From Verrucomicrobiia bacterium (lineage in GTDB: Bacteria > Verrucomicrobiota > Verrucomicrobiia > Verrucomicrobiales > DEV007), in the NCBI GenBank assembly GCA_020439945.1, contig JAGRPB010000048.1, forward strand, positions 1-33,140: DNA of 33,140 bases. The letters are read 5' to 3'. Both the position numbers and the translations under genes were made by a program. The notes under the pieces were generated by a model. The model had not been told where the DNA came from and made no database searches. It was given only the letters and a program-made list of their open reading frames with translations. Of this stretch, positions 24,135 through 31,821 are shown piece after piece (position 1 is the first letter of the stretch; each line of letters begins with the position of its first letter).

Positions 24135-25064
24135 ATGCCTCTCCTGCGTTCCATCGAAGATCTCGCTTCGATCGAGCGCTCTCTCCACCTTGCCATCGGC
24201 GTGTTCGACGGCGTTCACCGCGGTCACCAGGCCGTGATCCAGGCGGCTCGCGAATCGGCCGATGAATCCGGAGGCGTCGCCTGCGTGGTCACCTTCGATC
24301 CGCATCCCGTTCGCGTGCTGGCGCCGACCTATGCTCCGCGCCTGTTGACCGCGACCGAGCACAAGGTCCGCCTTTTGAACGAGCTGGGCATCGAACACGT
24401 CGCCATCCTGACCTTCGATCTCGCCTTCGCCGAGACTTCCGCGGAAACCTTCGTTCGCGAACTCCATCGGGCTTCCCATTCACTCGCGCGGATCTGCGTG
24501 GGAGAAGACTGGCGCTTCGGAAGCGGTGGGCGAGGGGATGTCGCTTTGTTGGAACGCCTCGGCGCCGAGTTGGGCTTCGCTGTCACGGGAGTGCCCACCG
24601 TTTCGGTGGACGGTATGACCGCGAGCAGCACGCGCATTCGCGAAGCCGTGGCCGGGGGAGATTTCGCCATCGCCGAGGCCTTGCTCGGCCGTCCCTACAC
24701 GGTTCTGGGCACCGTCATCCAAGGTCGACATCTGGGCCGCGAACTCGGTTTTCCGACCGCAAACCTGACGGTTCACAGCGAACAGTTGCCACCGACCGGA
24801 GTCTATGCCGTCCGAGTCTCGCTCGAATCCGGAGAGAAATTCCCGGCGGTCGCCAACCTGGGTTATCGACCCTCCATCGAGGGCGAGACCGCCCGGCGTC
24901 TTCTCGAGGTGCATCTGCTCGATTGGCAGGGGAATCTCTACGACTGCGATCTCGAGGTGGAGTTTGTGGAATTTCTCCGGCCCGAGCGGAAATTCGCGGG
25001 ACTGGAAGCGTTGAAATCCCAGATCGTTCAGGACGCCGAGCGAACCCGCGAGGTTCTCGCCTGA
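24135..25064 (+). CDS. ribF: Bifunctional riboflavin kinase / FAD synthetase
   Basis: 309 residues. RibF phosphorylates riboflavin to FMN and adenylylates FMN to FAD. The N-terminal nucleotidyltransferase domain has GVFDGVHRGHQ (22-32) and TFDPHPVRVL (53-62), then the SSTRIREAV signature near 160. The C-terminal kinase domain has GRELGFPTANL around 197-207 and GVYAVRV, with the C-terminal pattern FLRPERKFAGLEALKSQIVQD. It begins 42 bases after truB, so it is likely the last gene of the nusA transcript. There is no RFN riboswitch upstream, so FMN control is not evident. Confidence 0.95.
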   Translation: MPLLRSIEDLASIERSLHLAIGVFDGVHRGHQAVIQAARESADESGGVACVVTFDPHPVRVLAPTYAPRLLTATEHKVRLLNELGIEHVAILTFDLAFAETSAETFVRELHRASHSLARICVGEDWRFGSGGRGDVALLERLGAELGFAVTGVPTVSVDGMTASSTRIREAVAGGDFAIAEALLGRPYTVLGTVIQGRHLGRELGFPTANLTVHSEQLPPTGVYAVRVSLESGEKFPAVANLGYRPSIEGETARRLLEVHLLDWQGNLYDCDLEVEFVEFLRPERKFAGLEALKSQIVQDAERTREVLA

Positions 25065-25147
25065 AATTCAAGCGCTTCACTCAACTTCCCGCCCTCGACG
25101 CCGAGGGTTTTGGTTGCGAACGCGTGGGAATGAAGCTAGGGGACGGC

Positions 25148-25432
25148 ATGCAACGCAAGCTCCTACTTTCCGCCATCGCAGCCTTCGCTTTCGGGGCCGG
25201 TTTCTCCTCCTGTGAGAAGCACGATTGGGAAAAGACCCAGGTCCTGTTCAAGGAACATGGTTCCCACGGCGAGGAAGAGCATCATGGCGAAGAGGCCGCC
25301 GGCGCGGAACACCATGGGGAGGCGGCGGAAGCCGCTCATCAGGGGGAAGTAGGACACGCCGCCGAACAACATCACGGCGAAGGCGACGCAAAAGGTGGGG
25401 AAAAGGCTCCCGCCAAATCGCTGGGCGAGTGA
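25148..25432 (+). CDS. Small His/Glu-rich lipoprotein
   Basis: 94 residues. The N-terminus MQRKLLLSAIAAFAFGAGFSSC is a lipoprotein signal with lipobox FSSC (Cys at about 22). After a short EKHDWEKTQVLFKEH segment, the rest is almost entirely His, Glu, Ala and Gly, with repeated HHGE units (five or so). Such composition suggests divalent-metal binding at the envelope, but this is inference. AGGGGA four bases before ATG 25148 is one of the few good Shine-Dalgarno sites in the GC-rich part, and it decides the start over the ATG at 25130. It follows ribF by 83 bases. Confidence 0.7.
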   Translation: MQRKLLLSAIAAFAFGAGFSSCEKHDWEKTQVLFKEHGSHGEEEHHGEEAAGAEHHGEAAEAAHQGEVGHAAEQHHGEGDAKGGEKAPAKSLGE

Positions 25433-25694
25433 TTTGACGGACAAATCGGGGCCGGAAACCGCGCCTTACTCATTCAGCTCCGCTATCGCGATTTTGGCCC
25501 CTGCCAGGCTGGTTGCGTCTGGCGCACCCTAGTCGTGTGTCGATTGCACAGGGTCAGGTCCTGGAGGCAACAGGGTTGAATCGCAGGTCGAGTTGGCCGG
25601 ATTCTCGATGGAGAAGCCGTTAAATTTTTATCGTAAAATTCCTCTTACACGGCTTGATTTCAGGGGCTTAAGGAGAAATTTTTTGGAGGTTTTA
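25433..25694. other. Convergent intergenic region with dispersed repeat and an AT-rich patch
   Basis: ACAGGGTCAGG (25548-25558) and GAGGCAACAGGGTTGA (25564-25579) are copies of words found near 15569 and 11626. From about 25619 to 25694 the sequence turns AT-rich with several T or A runs. No gene or clear terminator hairpin was found. Confidence 0.5.
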
Positions 25695-26642
25695 TCAACA
25701 CACCGGAGCGATTTCATCCTCGGGCACCCCGAACCTTTCTTTCCAGACCGTGAGCGACTCCTTGATGTGGGCCGAACGCCTTCGGGGATTGATCTCCCAC
25801 ACAATCGGGGCCTCGGGAGGCAGCAGGGGAACCAGGCGATCGAAGTCGATGGAGCCGGAGAAGGGGACGTGGTGGTCTTTTTCCGGCCAGATCACGTCAT
25901 GCAGGTGACAACCGATGAGCCGGTCTTTCGCTGCCGCCAGCCATTGCTCGTGATCGAGCAATCCCAGGTTCGCCTTTCGCTGCACGTGCCCGAAATCGTG
26001 CCAGTATCCGACTGCCGGTGATTCACGATATTCCTCGAGCAGAGCGAGCATTTCGCGCTCGGTCGGGATCTGTTCGAAATGGCTGCGACTCTCGAATCCG
26101 AGCCGAACGCCTTTTTCCTCGGCGTAGGGGATGATCCTCGCCAGCGCTTCCCGGACGCGGGGCAGGGCCTTCTGACCCGCTTCTTCCCGCGTTTTCACCA
26201 ATTCCAGCTTCTCGCGGACAAAATCGCGGGAGTTGAGTTCGCCCGAGCTTACCAGTTTCTCGAGCGTGCGAGTGCGCGGTTTCACCGGGGTGCTGCCGAG
26301 GTGGAGCACCACGTAGCTCGCTTTCATCTGCACCGCGGTGTCGATCGACTGCAGCGTCAACTTGATGGCCCTCTGGTATTCTTCTTCGCGCTTGGAGGAA
26401 ATCTCATAGACGTCCGGGGCATCCATGAGCACTTCGACCGGAGAGGGGCAGAAGTTGTGGACTCCCGCGACGCGAAAGGTCTGGCGCTTCGCATTGACGA
26501 TCCTGAGGATACCCGGAATCAAGGTCACCCGCGTGCCGTGACTGATTTCCATCGCATTGAATCCCAGCAGAATGATCTCGCTGATCATTTCAACGCCATC
26601 CGTGTGCCGATGGCTGTTCCAGCAGGTCGAAAACGCGAGCAT
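25695..26642 (-). CDS. Sugar-phosphate isomerase/epimerase-like TIM-barrel protein
   Basis: 315 residues of the xylose-isomerase-like/AP-endonuclease-2 TIM-barrel superfamily. Metal-site candidates are the Glu in LGFESRSHFEQIP, the His in YWHDFGHVQRKANLG, the IGCHLHDVIWPEKDHHVP segment and the final Glu in IVWEINP. Members isomerise or epimerise sugars or act as deglycosylation enzymes; the substrate cannot be told. ATG 26642 (MLAFSTCWNSHRHTDG) is chosen because it starts at the first barrel strand; an upstream GTG would add 25 residues. It lies 97 bases downstream of rsmI on the same strand. Confidence 0.8.
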   Translation of the reverse strand: MLAFSTCWNSHRHTDGVEMISEIILLGFNAMEISHGTRVTLIPGILRIVNAKRQTFRVAGVHNFCPSPVEVLMDAPDVYEISSKREEEYQRAIKLTLQSIDTAVQMKASYVVLHLGSTPVKPRTRTLEKLVSSGELNSRDFVREKLELVKTREEAGQKALPRVREALARIIPYAEEKGVRLGFESRSHFEQIPTEREMLALLEEYRESPAVGYWHDFGHVQRKANLGLLDHEQWLAAAKDRLIGCHLHDVIWPEKDHHVPFSGSIDFDRLVPLLPPEAPIVWEINPRRRSAHIKESLTVWKERFGVPEDEIAPVC

Positions 26643-26739
26643 TCCGGGATAGATCGGGCGAGATGAACAGTTGAACGGGGCAAAAATGTGAGCGCCGCCA
26701 CCATAGCGGCCTGTCACTCGAAATCCAAGATTCTCCCGC

Positions 26740-27519
26740 TCAATCTTTCTCCGGACGACGGCGCCGGGTGGCTCCCTCGATGAGCAGGGTCATTTCGCCC
26801 TTTCGCGGTTGTCGATTGAACGCTTCCGCCAGTTCGCCCGCGCTACCCCGGTGGAAAGTCTCGAATTTCTTGGTGAGTTCCCGAGCCACGCAGACGGAAC
26901 GTTCGGGATCCAGGGCGGCCAGCGCGGTCAAGGTCTTGGCGATTCGATGGGGAGATTCGAAATAGATGGAAGTGGCGCGCCGCTCAAGCGCCTCGCGGAG
27001 CTCGGTTTCGCGTCGGCCGGACTTGGGTGGCAGAAACCCGCCGAAATAGAAGGCATCGGTCGGCAATCCGGAGCCGGCCAGGGCGGTCAGGACCGCCGAA
27101 GGTCCCGGCAGCACGTCCACCGGCACCTCCGCCTCGATGCAGGCGCGCACCAGCCGGTAGCCAGGATCGGAAACCGTCGGCATGCCGGCATCGGAGAGCA
27201 CGCAGACCGCCGCGCCTTCCCGGGCTCGCGCAATGATTTCCTCCGCACGACTCGCTTCGTTGCGATCATGCAGGGAAAGCAACGCCTTTCGCCCGATCTC
27301 ATGGCGCTGCAACAGGCGAATGCTGTGCCGGGTATCCTCACAGCAGATCAGGTCCGCACTTTCCAATCGCTCCCGGGCGCGGAAGGAGAGGTCGCCCAGA
27401 TTCCCGATCGGGCTGGCGATCAGGGCCACCCGGCCGCGGAATTCCTCTTTGGCTGAAGCAGAGCCCGGTTCGGCCATTTCATCGGAATCCGATTCGAGAT
27501 CTGGAGTCGCTTCTTCCAT
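26740..27519 (-). CDS. rsmI: 16S rRNA (cytidine1402-2'-O)-methyltransferase
   Basis: 260 residues. RsmI uses SAM to 2'-O-methylate C1402 in the decoding centre of 16S rRNA. The tetrapyrrole-methylase fold is clear: VALIASPIGNLGDLSFRA, then ADLICCEDTRH, LSDAGMPTVSDPGYRLV (SAM loop) and VLPGPSAVLTALAGSGLPTDAFYFGGFLP. The first 25 or so residues are acidic and not conserved; ATG 27477 would remove 14 of them and is an alternative start. An intrinsic terminator lies 12 bases before ATG 27519, which leaves no room for a promoter between them. Confidence 0.92.
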   Translation of the reverse strand: MEEATPDLESDSDEMAEPGSASAKEEFRGRVALIASPIGNLGDLSFRARERLESADLICCEDTRHSIRLLQRHEIGRKALLSLHDRNEASRAEEIIARAREGAAVCVLSDAGMPTVSDPGYRLVRACIEAEVPVDVLPGPSAVLTALAGSGLPTDAFYFGGFLPPKSGRRETELREALERRATSIYFESPHRIAKTLTALAALDPERSVCVARELTKKFETFHRGSAGELAEAFNRQPRKGEMTLLIEGATRRRRPEKD

Positions 27520-27530
27520 CGTTCTGGCCA

Positions 27531-27563
27531 ACAAAAAAGCGGCTCCCACCTCAGGAAGCCGCT
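27531..27563 (-). terminator. Intrinsic terminator after the LptE-like gene
   Basis: On the minus strand AGCGGCTTCC pairs with GGGAGCCGCT (plus-strand 27538-27563), a 10-bp stem with one G-T pair and a six-base loop. Six T follow (27533-27538 as A on the plus strand). It is 31 bases past the LptE-like stop and immediately upstream of rsmI. Confidence 0.8.
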
Positions 27564-27593
27564 CTCGGGAGAGTGATCGCAACGTCCTCGCCG

Positions 27594-28184
27594 TCACCAG
27601 CCGTTGCAAAGCTGCCCGGCGAGTTGCTTGGCGGCGTCTTCGGCGGCCAGGGGAATCGCGTTGCGCTCGGAAAGCTGGAAATTGGGATCGAGGAACTGGA
27701 TGGTCTGACCCACGACCCGTCCGGGACGCTGGCGGAGATTGCTGCTGCTTTCGACATTCGTTTCGTCGAGGTCACGCGCGGAGGCGTAGCCGAGTTTCTG
27801 GCCGGTGGTGGGATCCACCAGGGACCATTCCACCACGATGAAGAGCTTCATTTCCGTCGTCTTCAGCGTGTCGAGTTCCGCGGCGCGGAGTTGACGACGC
27901 TCGATGCGGGAAATCTTGCCGACGAGGATGGCATCGGCCTTTTCCTTGCTGGTGATCTCATAGGTGCCGTCTTCCTGCAGCAGTTTGATCACCGAATTGG
28001 TCACGATGGCCGCGGAGCGGGGCTCCAGCGTTTCGTTTTCAAAAGTCGGGACGTGGATTCGCTCAATGTCCGCGTAGGGCGTGGGCTTCACCGATCCCAT
28101 CTGGTAGCCAGCGCATCCCGTCATTCCGGCAAGCGCGGCCGCACACAAAGACCAAAAGGCGAGTAGTCGAACGGCTCGGTTCAT
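27594..28184 (-). CDS. LptE-like LPS-assembly lipoprotein
   Basis: 196 residues. The signal peptide ends in the lipobox MTGC (Cys near 24) followed by AGYQMG. Then come IERIHVPTFENETLEPRSAAIVTNSVIKLLQEDGTYEI and VEWSLVDPTTGQKLG, the pattern of LptE-type lipoproteins that plug the LptD barrel and help insert LPS in the outer membrane. ATG 28184 is preferred over an upstream TTG (28208), which adds eight residues before the signal. It lies about 200 bases downstream of the BamD-like gene on the same strand, and is followed by a strong terminator. The LptE family is very divergent, so the name rests on architecture. Confidence 0.72.
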   Translation of the reverse strand: MNRAVRLLAFWSLCAAALAGMTGCAGYQMGSVKPTPYADIERIHVPTFENETLEPRSAAIVTNSVIKLLQEDGTYEITSKEKADAILVGKISRIERRQLRAAELDTLKTTEMKLFIVVEWSLVDPTTGQKLGYASARDLDETNVESSSNLRQRPGRVVGQTIQFLDPNFQLSERNAIPLAAEDAAKQLAGQLCNGW

Positions 28185-28387
28185 GATCGATCGGTCGTGA
28201 AAAAGCAAATCGGATAGCGTCGGCGGATGATGTCTCCCGGAAAAACCGTTTCTCTATACGAATCCTTCCAGCGAATCAAGGCAAGCTGTAGTACACCGCC
28301 CAAAAAGTCGAGCAGGAAAAACACCAAAGTTTTCCGAAATACCATCGGCCCATCGACAGGACGCGGAATTCCGCCAGCGACTCAGTA
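28185..28387 (-). promoter_or_regulatory. Upstream region of the LptE-like gene with a candidate promoter
   Basis: On the minus strand TATAGA (plus 28253-28258) is a good -10, with TTGATT (plus 28274-28279) upstream. The 15-base spacing is short, so this is weak. The region carries no other gene. Confidence 0.3.
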
Positions 28388-29593
28388 TCAGTTCCCGGCG
28401 ACGGGATCGTCCGTCGGGATCGGGAGGACGTCGTCATCCGAGGTCCTCATCTTGGGCGGAGCCGGCATCGTCGGAGGCTCCGGAGCGGAGGGACGCGCCA
28501 CCGTGGGCGGCGAGGGCTGAGTCGGCAGCTCGGCCGGGGGAGGCGCGATCGGCGAGAGGGCGGCACCGGCATCCGAATCCCGAACCGGAGCGGGGGCGTT
28601 GGCCACCGAAGCGAGTGACGGATCTTTTTCGATCAGCTTGGCGAGTCGATTCTGGGCGTCCTGGTAGTGCTTGGTCTCCGGATGTTGCGCCACCTCGCGG
28701 TAGTAGATTGCCGCAGACTTCAGGTTGCCGTTCCGTTCGTAGAATTTCGCCACATCGAAGGCCTTCTGCGCTTCCTTGTCGCTCAGGCCGCCCAACGCCT
28801 GTCGCACTTCCTGGGAGCGGGGATCGTCGCCGAACTGGTTGATGAAATCCTCTCCCGCTTCCCGCTGCTGGCGCATGTCGACCGGGCTGAACGATTTGTT
28901 GGCTTCCTGACCGTGCAGTTTCACGAGATTGAACTGCGCCTCGGCCGCGTATTTCGTGCCGGGGTAATCTTCGACCACCGATTCAAAGGCGACGATGGCT
29001 TCCTCGAGATCGCCCTGGCTGGCGTGAATCGTTCCCACCGCCAGTCGGCTCTGGGCCGAGATCTCGGTGCGGGGAGCGTTCGTCGAGATCTGCTCGTAGA
29101 ATTCGATGAGCTTCGAGGGTTGCACGTCCGCGCCGATCCCGCCGAGGAATCCCTTGCTGCCGTGAACCCGGAGGCTTTCCGCGATGGTGAACTGGCGTTG
29201 CACCGCTTCCGCGAAACGGGGACTGCCCTTGTAGTCGGTCAGGAACTTCTGGAACTCCTCGAAAGCCTTCTTCTCCTTGCCATCCACCTGTTTCAGTTCG
29301 GCGATCTTGAACTGGCTTTCGGCCGCGGCAGTACTGCGCGGGTAGTGCTTGACGATACTCTCGTAGATTTTTTCGGCCTTGCCATAGTCGCCGGCCGATT
29401 CCCGGGATTGAGCCTCCGCCAGCAAGCCATTGGCCGCGCCTTCGTTGCTGGCCTGCTCGGAGGCGGAAGGCTTTTCGTTATCGCGTTTGAGAAAATCCAG
29501 GGCCGCTTCGGTCGGCAGGGTAGCGCCCACCGAAAGGACGGCGGCGAGGCCGAAGCCGCACCAGGATTTGGGGGAAACCAGTTCGTTTTTCAT
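28388..29593 (-). CDS. Exported TPR protein, BamD/YbgF-like
   Basis: 401 residues with a hydrophobic N-terminal segment (about 12-31). A region of TPR-like helices follows from about 57 to 325, with typical units AGDYGKAEKIYESIVKHYP, QGDLEEAIVAFESVVEDYPG and NGNLKSAAIYYREVAQHPET. A Pro-rich tail of about 65 residues ends the protein. The units match outer-membrane assembly factor BamD and the YbgF group, but the signal has no lipobox Cys, so it would be soluble or peptidase-I processed. A BamD-like protein next to an LptE-like lipoprotein suggests an outer-membrane biogenesis role. ATG 29593 is chosen; another in-frame ATG is at 29605. A strong promoter lies upstream. Confidence 0.72.
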   Translation of the reverse strand: MKNELVSPKSWCGFGLAAVLSVGATLPTEAALDFLKRDNEKPSASEQASNEGAANGLLAEAQSRESAGDYGKAEKIYESIVKHYPRSTAAAESQFKIAELKQVDGKEKKAFEEFQKFLTDYKGSPRFAEAVQRQFTIAESLRVHGSKGFLGGIGADVQPSKLIEFYEQISTNAPRTEISAQSRLAVGTIHASQGDLEEAIVAFESVVEDYPGTKYAAEAQFNLVKLHGQEANKSFSPVDMRQQREAGEDFINQFGDDPRSQEVRQALGGLSDKEAQKAFDVAKFYERNGNLKSAAIYYREVAQHPETKHYQDAQNRLAKLIEKDPSLASVANAPAPVRDSDAGAALSPIAPPPAELPTQPSPPTVARPSAPEPPTMPAPPKMRTSDDDVLPIPTDDPVAGN

Positions 29594-29645
29594 CGTATCG
29601 ATCATCCTCGCCGAACTCCACAACCGCTGCAACGGGCGAGGGACC

Positions 29646-29674
29646 TTAATAATTAGAGGTGATTAGGAAATCAA
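29646..29674 (-). promoter_or_regulatory. Strong candidate sigma-70 promoter of the TPR gene
   Basis: On the minus strand TTGATT (plus 29669-29674) and TATTAA (plus 29646-29651) are separated by 17 bases, in AT-rich DNA. The leader to ATG 29593 would be about 45 bases. Confidence 0.7.
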
Positions 29675-29726
29675 GCGGATTTGAAAAACATTCGTGCGAG
29701 AATCGAACATTTTGCAAAATTTCCTT

Positions 29727-29754
29727 AACCTTTCCAAAGGTTCCGCGTGGAACA
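29727..29754. promoter_or_regulatory. parS-like palindrome overlapping a second inverted repeat
   Basis: GGTTCCGCGTGGAACA at 29739-29754 differs by one base (G for A at 29745) from the parS form GGTTCCACGTGGAACA. It overlaps AACCTTT-CC-AAAGGTT at 29727-29742, a perfect 7-bp inverted repeat. The site lies in the gap between the TPR gene and a hypothetical gene. No parA or parB gene is in the window. Confidence 0.4.
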
Positions 29755-29767
29755 TTTTAAAAATCGC

Positions 29768-30718
29768 TCACATCTTCCGGTCTCGGTGAAATTTTCTCAG
29801 TAACGCGATTGTAGCCAAGCCTGGTTTCGACCATCCCGCAGTAGAGAATTTCGATCGAGGTCCCATTGCCCAATATTTTAATCGCGCCGTCAGGTTGGAA
29901 TCGGACGGAATTTGCCAGGCAATCTCCAGAATCGCTGCCTCCGGAGAAATGAGTCCCTGCGAACGCACAATCGAAGCGATCCGGCGGGCGTAAGCAGTCT
30001 CGCTCGAATTTCGCTCGATCTGGCTTGGTCCGATGAGCAATCGCTCCAGCGGGCATGCTTCTCGAAGGTCACAGCCCTTAGTTCGATTCGAAGGCTGGTG
30101 AGATTGTCGGCGTTTAAAATGCTGAATCAGGATCTGAAGAGCTGCCTGATCGGAGCGGTTTTGAAGATCGGCCGGACGAAGAACTTCAGGGATGATTCGT
30201 CGACACATCTCGGGAAACCCTAGGCGATTCGATTCACACGCCGCCAACGCGAGCAATCGTCGCCTACACGCCTCATTGGCACCCAGTTGATGCACCCATT
30301 GATAAACCGCTTTGGGATCGTCACTACGAGCACCGCTGATTTCGATCACGGCGCGCAGCCATTTCATGGAGTGGGTGGCTGGGAGAAAGGGCAAAAGATC
30401 CGATAAACCATCGAATTCTGAGGTCGATCCCGAATAGCCGAGAAGCGTCATCCCGAGAATCCGCGCACGGTAATCTCGGGAAAAACGAGATCGATCCGGC
30501 GGATCCCGGCTGATTTCGAAAAGCGTCGCCCGAAATGTTTCCTCACATCCGACAAGCGCACTCAGGAAGGCCAGCGCAAAGCGCCATTCGTTTCGTTCGT
30601 CGCGAATTCGACCTTGCCCGATAAAACTCAGAACCTCTGAGGCTAGATCCGGCGCGACCAATCTCTCTGCCAACCCACGAGCAGATCGAAAGAGCCAAGT
30701 GGAGGATAACAGCTTCAT
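29768..30718 (-). CDS. Hypothetical helical protein
   Basis: 316 residues that I do not recognise. The composition is Arg/Ser/Leu-rich and mainly alpha-helical, with repeated amphipathic helices (for example about 20-55, 105-130 and 145-190) that could form a HEAT-like or other solenoid. There is no signal peptide and no membrane segment. GC is lower than in the block to its left. The frame is open and begins with a plain ATG at 30718, so it is likely a real gene, but coding support from a known family is missing. It stands alone, downstream of an intergenic stretch. Confidence 0.5.
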   Translation of the reverse strand: MKLLSSTWLFRSARGLAERLVAPDLASEVLSFIGQGRIRDERNEWRFALAFLSALVGCEETFRATLFEISRDPPDRSRFSRDYRARILGMTLLGYSGSTSEFDGLSDLLPFLPATHSMKWLRAVIEISGARSDDPKAVYQWVHQLGANEACRRRLLALAACESNRLGFPEMCRRIIPEVLRPADLQNRSDQAALQILIQHFKRRQSHQPSNRTKGCDLREACPLERLLIGPSQIERNSSETAYARRIASIVRSQGLISPEAAILEIAWQIPSDSNLTARLKYWAMGPRSKFSTAGWSKPGLATIALLRKFHRDRKM

Positions 30719-30889
30719 CGTTGCGCAACGCCATCAAAGAAACCTCAGGTTAGCAAATTCTCCCCAGGATAGGGAACCGCGGAATCGAGATTCGGGGCAG
30801 GAAACCCATTGAGATATTATTGGTGTCGGTCTCGTTTTAATCTGGAAATTATAGGTTGGGAATAGGGTGGGTGGGAGTGATATTTCTGG
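30719..30889. other. AT-rich intergenic region
   Basis: These 171 bases separate the hypothetical minus-strand gene from a small plus-strand gene. Short boxes such as TTGGTG and TTATAG occur but do not form a well-spaced promoter. Confidence 0.35.
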
Positions 30890-31054
30890 ATGCCCATCGA
30901 AGAAGAAGACGAGAACGCTTCTGCGAAGTCTGCTGTTGACCAGATCACATCATCAGGCGGCACTTCCACTGACGCCGAGGAATTGCTCGAATCGGAGGAA
31001 CTAAAACGTCAGCTTAAAGAGGCCAAGCAGAAGTTGAAATCGTCCGAAAATTAG
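30890..31054 (+). CDS. Small acidic/coiled-coil protein (54 aa)
   Basis: The ATG at 30890 opens a 54-codon frame. Residues 2-8 are acidic (PIEEEDE), the middle is Ser/Thr/Gly-rich, and the last 27 residues form a charged heptad-like helix (EELLESEELKRQLKEAKQKL). A GGAG at 30874-30877 is 12 bases from the ATG, somewhat far for a Shine-Dalgarno. A hairpin and T-run follow. I do not recognise the protein; the helix could mediate oligomerisation. Confidence 0.45.
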   Translation: MPIEEEDENASAKSAVDQITSSGGTSTDAEELLESEELKRQLKEAKQKLKSSEN

Positions 31055-31080
31055 GCGCTCTAATGAACACTATTTGTAGC

Positions 31081-31116
31081 CGTATTTAACAATACGCATT
31101 TTCCGGATTTTTTTTT
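31081..31116 (+). terminator. Hairpin and T9 run after the 54-aa gene
   Basis: CGTATT-taac-AATACG (31081-31096) is a 6-bp stem. Nine T lie at 31108-31116, eleven bases after the stem, so it is a weak, non-canonical terminator. Confidence 0.35.
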
Positions 31117-31237
31117 CGGCAAGGCGCGGCGCCGGGGGAATATCACAAATTGCTCAAAATAAACAGATTAAGATACGTCGCATTTGCAAAACCATCCTAG
31201 AGAGCAATCTCGAACCGCTTTAGGATGTCAGAATTCT

Positions 31238-31266
31238 TTGACGAGGGAATCCTAAGCGATTATCCT
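31238..31266 (+). promoter_or_regulatory. Sigma-70 promoter of the coiled-coil/winged-helix gene
   Basis: TTGACG (31238-31243) and TATCCT (31261-31266) have the ideal 17-base spacing. Transcription near 31273 leaves a short leader containing AGGAGG (31284-31289) just before ATG 31297, so this also fixes the start. Confidence 0.7.
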
Positions 31267-31296
31267 TCGACTCACATCCTCATAGGAGGGATACCT

Positions 31297-31815
31297 ATGC
31301 CTATGGACGACTATCTTGAAAAAACAATTCGGGCCTTCAAAGCAAAGCTTGAGGAGGCGGAGAGCGAAGTAATTCGCATCAAAAAATCAATCAACGACAT
31401 GTGCGCGATCGGGGGTGCGCCGCCGATGTATGCCGACGCACAGTTGAATCCGGAGACTCGTGGCGAAATTGGGTTCGCAAATGACGATTTTTACGGCAAG
31501 CCCCTAGCGACCTGCGTGAAGCAGATTTTGGAGCGCAACAAGGCTAGCGGCGGGGGCGCCATGTCAGTGGAGGAAATATACCAGATCCTACTAGCTGGCG
31601 GATACCACTTCGATGGGAAGGAGGAAAACCGGAAGACGATTCTTCGAACCGCCATGCGCAAGAATGTGGATTTCCACAAGCTCCCAAACAATAACTACGG
31701 TTTGAGGTCGTGGTACCCGAAGATCAAAGGTGGAGGATCAGATAGCGCCCAGGATGCCGATGAGGGCGAAACCGACAACCCTGCAACCGAAGAAAACGAC
31801 GTTAACCTTTTTTAA
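31297..31815 (+). CDS. Coiled-coil/winged-helix (HARE-HTH-like) protein
   Basis: 172 residues. The N-terminus (5-35, DYLEKTIRAFKAKLEEAESEV...) is a coiled coil. Residues about 65-141 resemble a winged-helix/HARE-type domain: FYGKPLATCVKQILE, a helix SVEEIYQILLAGGY, NRKTILRTAMRKNVDFHKL and the terminal strand NNNYGLRSWYP. An acidic tail follows. This could be a DNA-binding or transcription-associated protein. The start is set by AGGAGG seven bases before ATG 31297; the longer frame to 31225 begins upstream of the promoter. A 12-bp terminator follows. The exact function is unknown; similar proteins exist, to my recollection, in Planctomycetota and Verrucomicrobiota. Confidence 0.72.
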   Translation: MPMDDYLEKTIRAFKAKLEEAESEVIRIKKSINDMCAIGGAPPMYADAQLNPETRGEIGFANDDFYGKPLATCVKQILERNKASGGGAMSVEEIYQILLAGGYHFDGKEENRKTILRTAMRKNVDFHKLPNNNYGLRSWYPKIKGGGSDSAQDADEGETDNPATEENDVNLF

Positions 31816-31821
31816 GAAATG

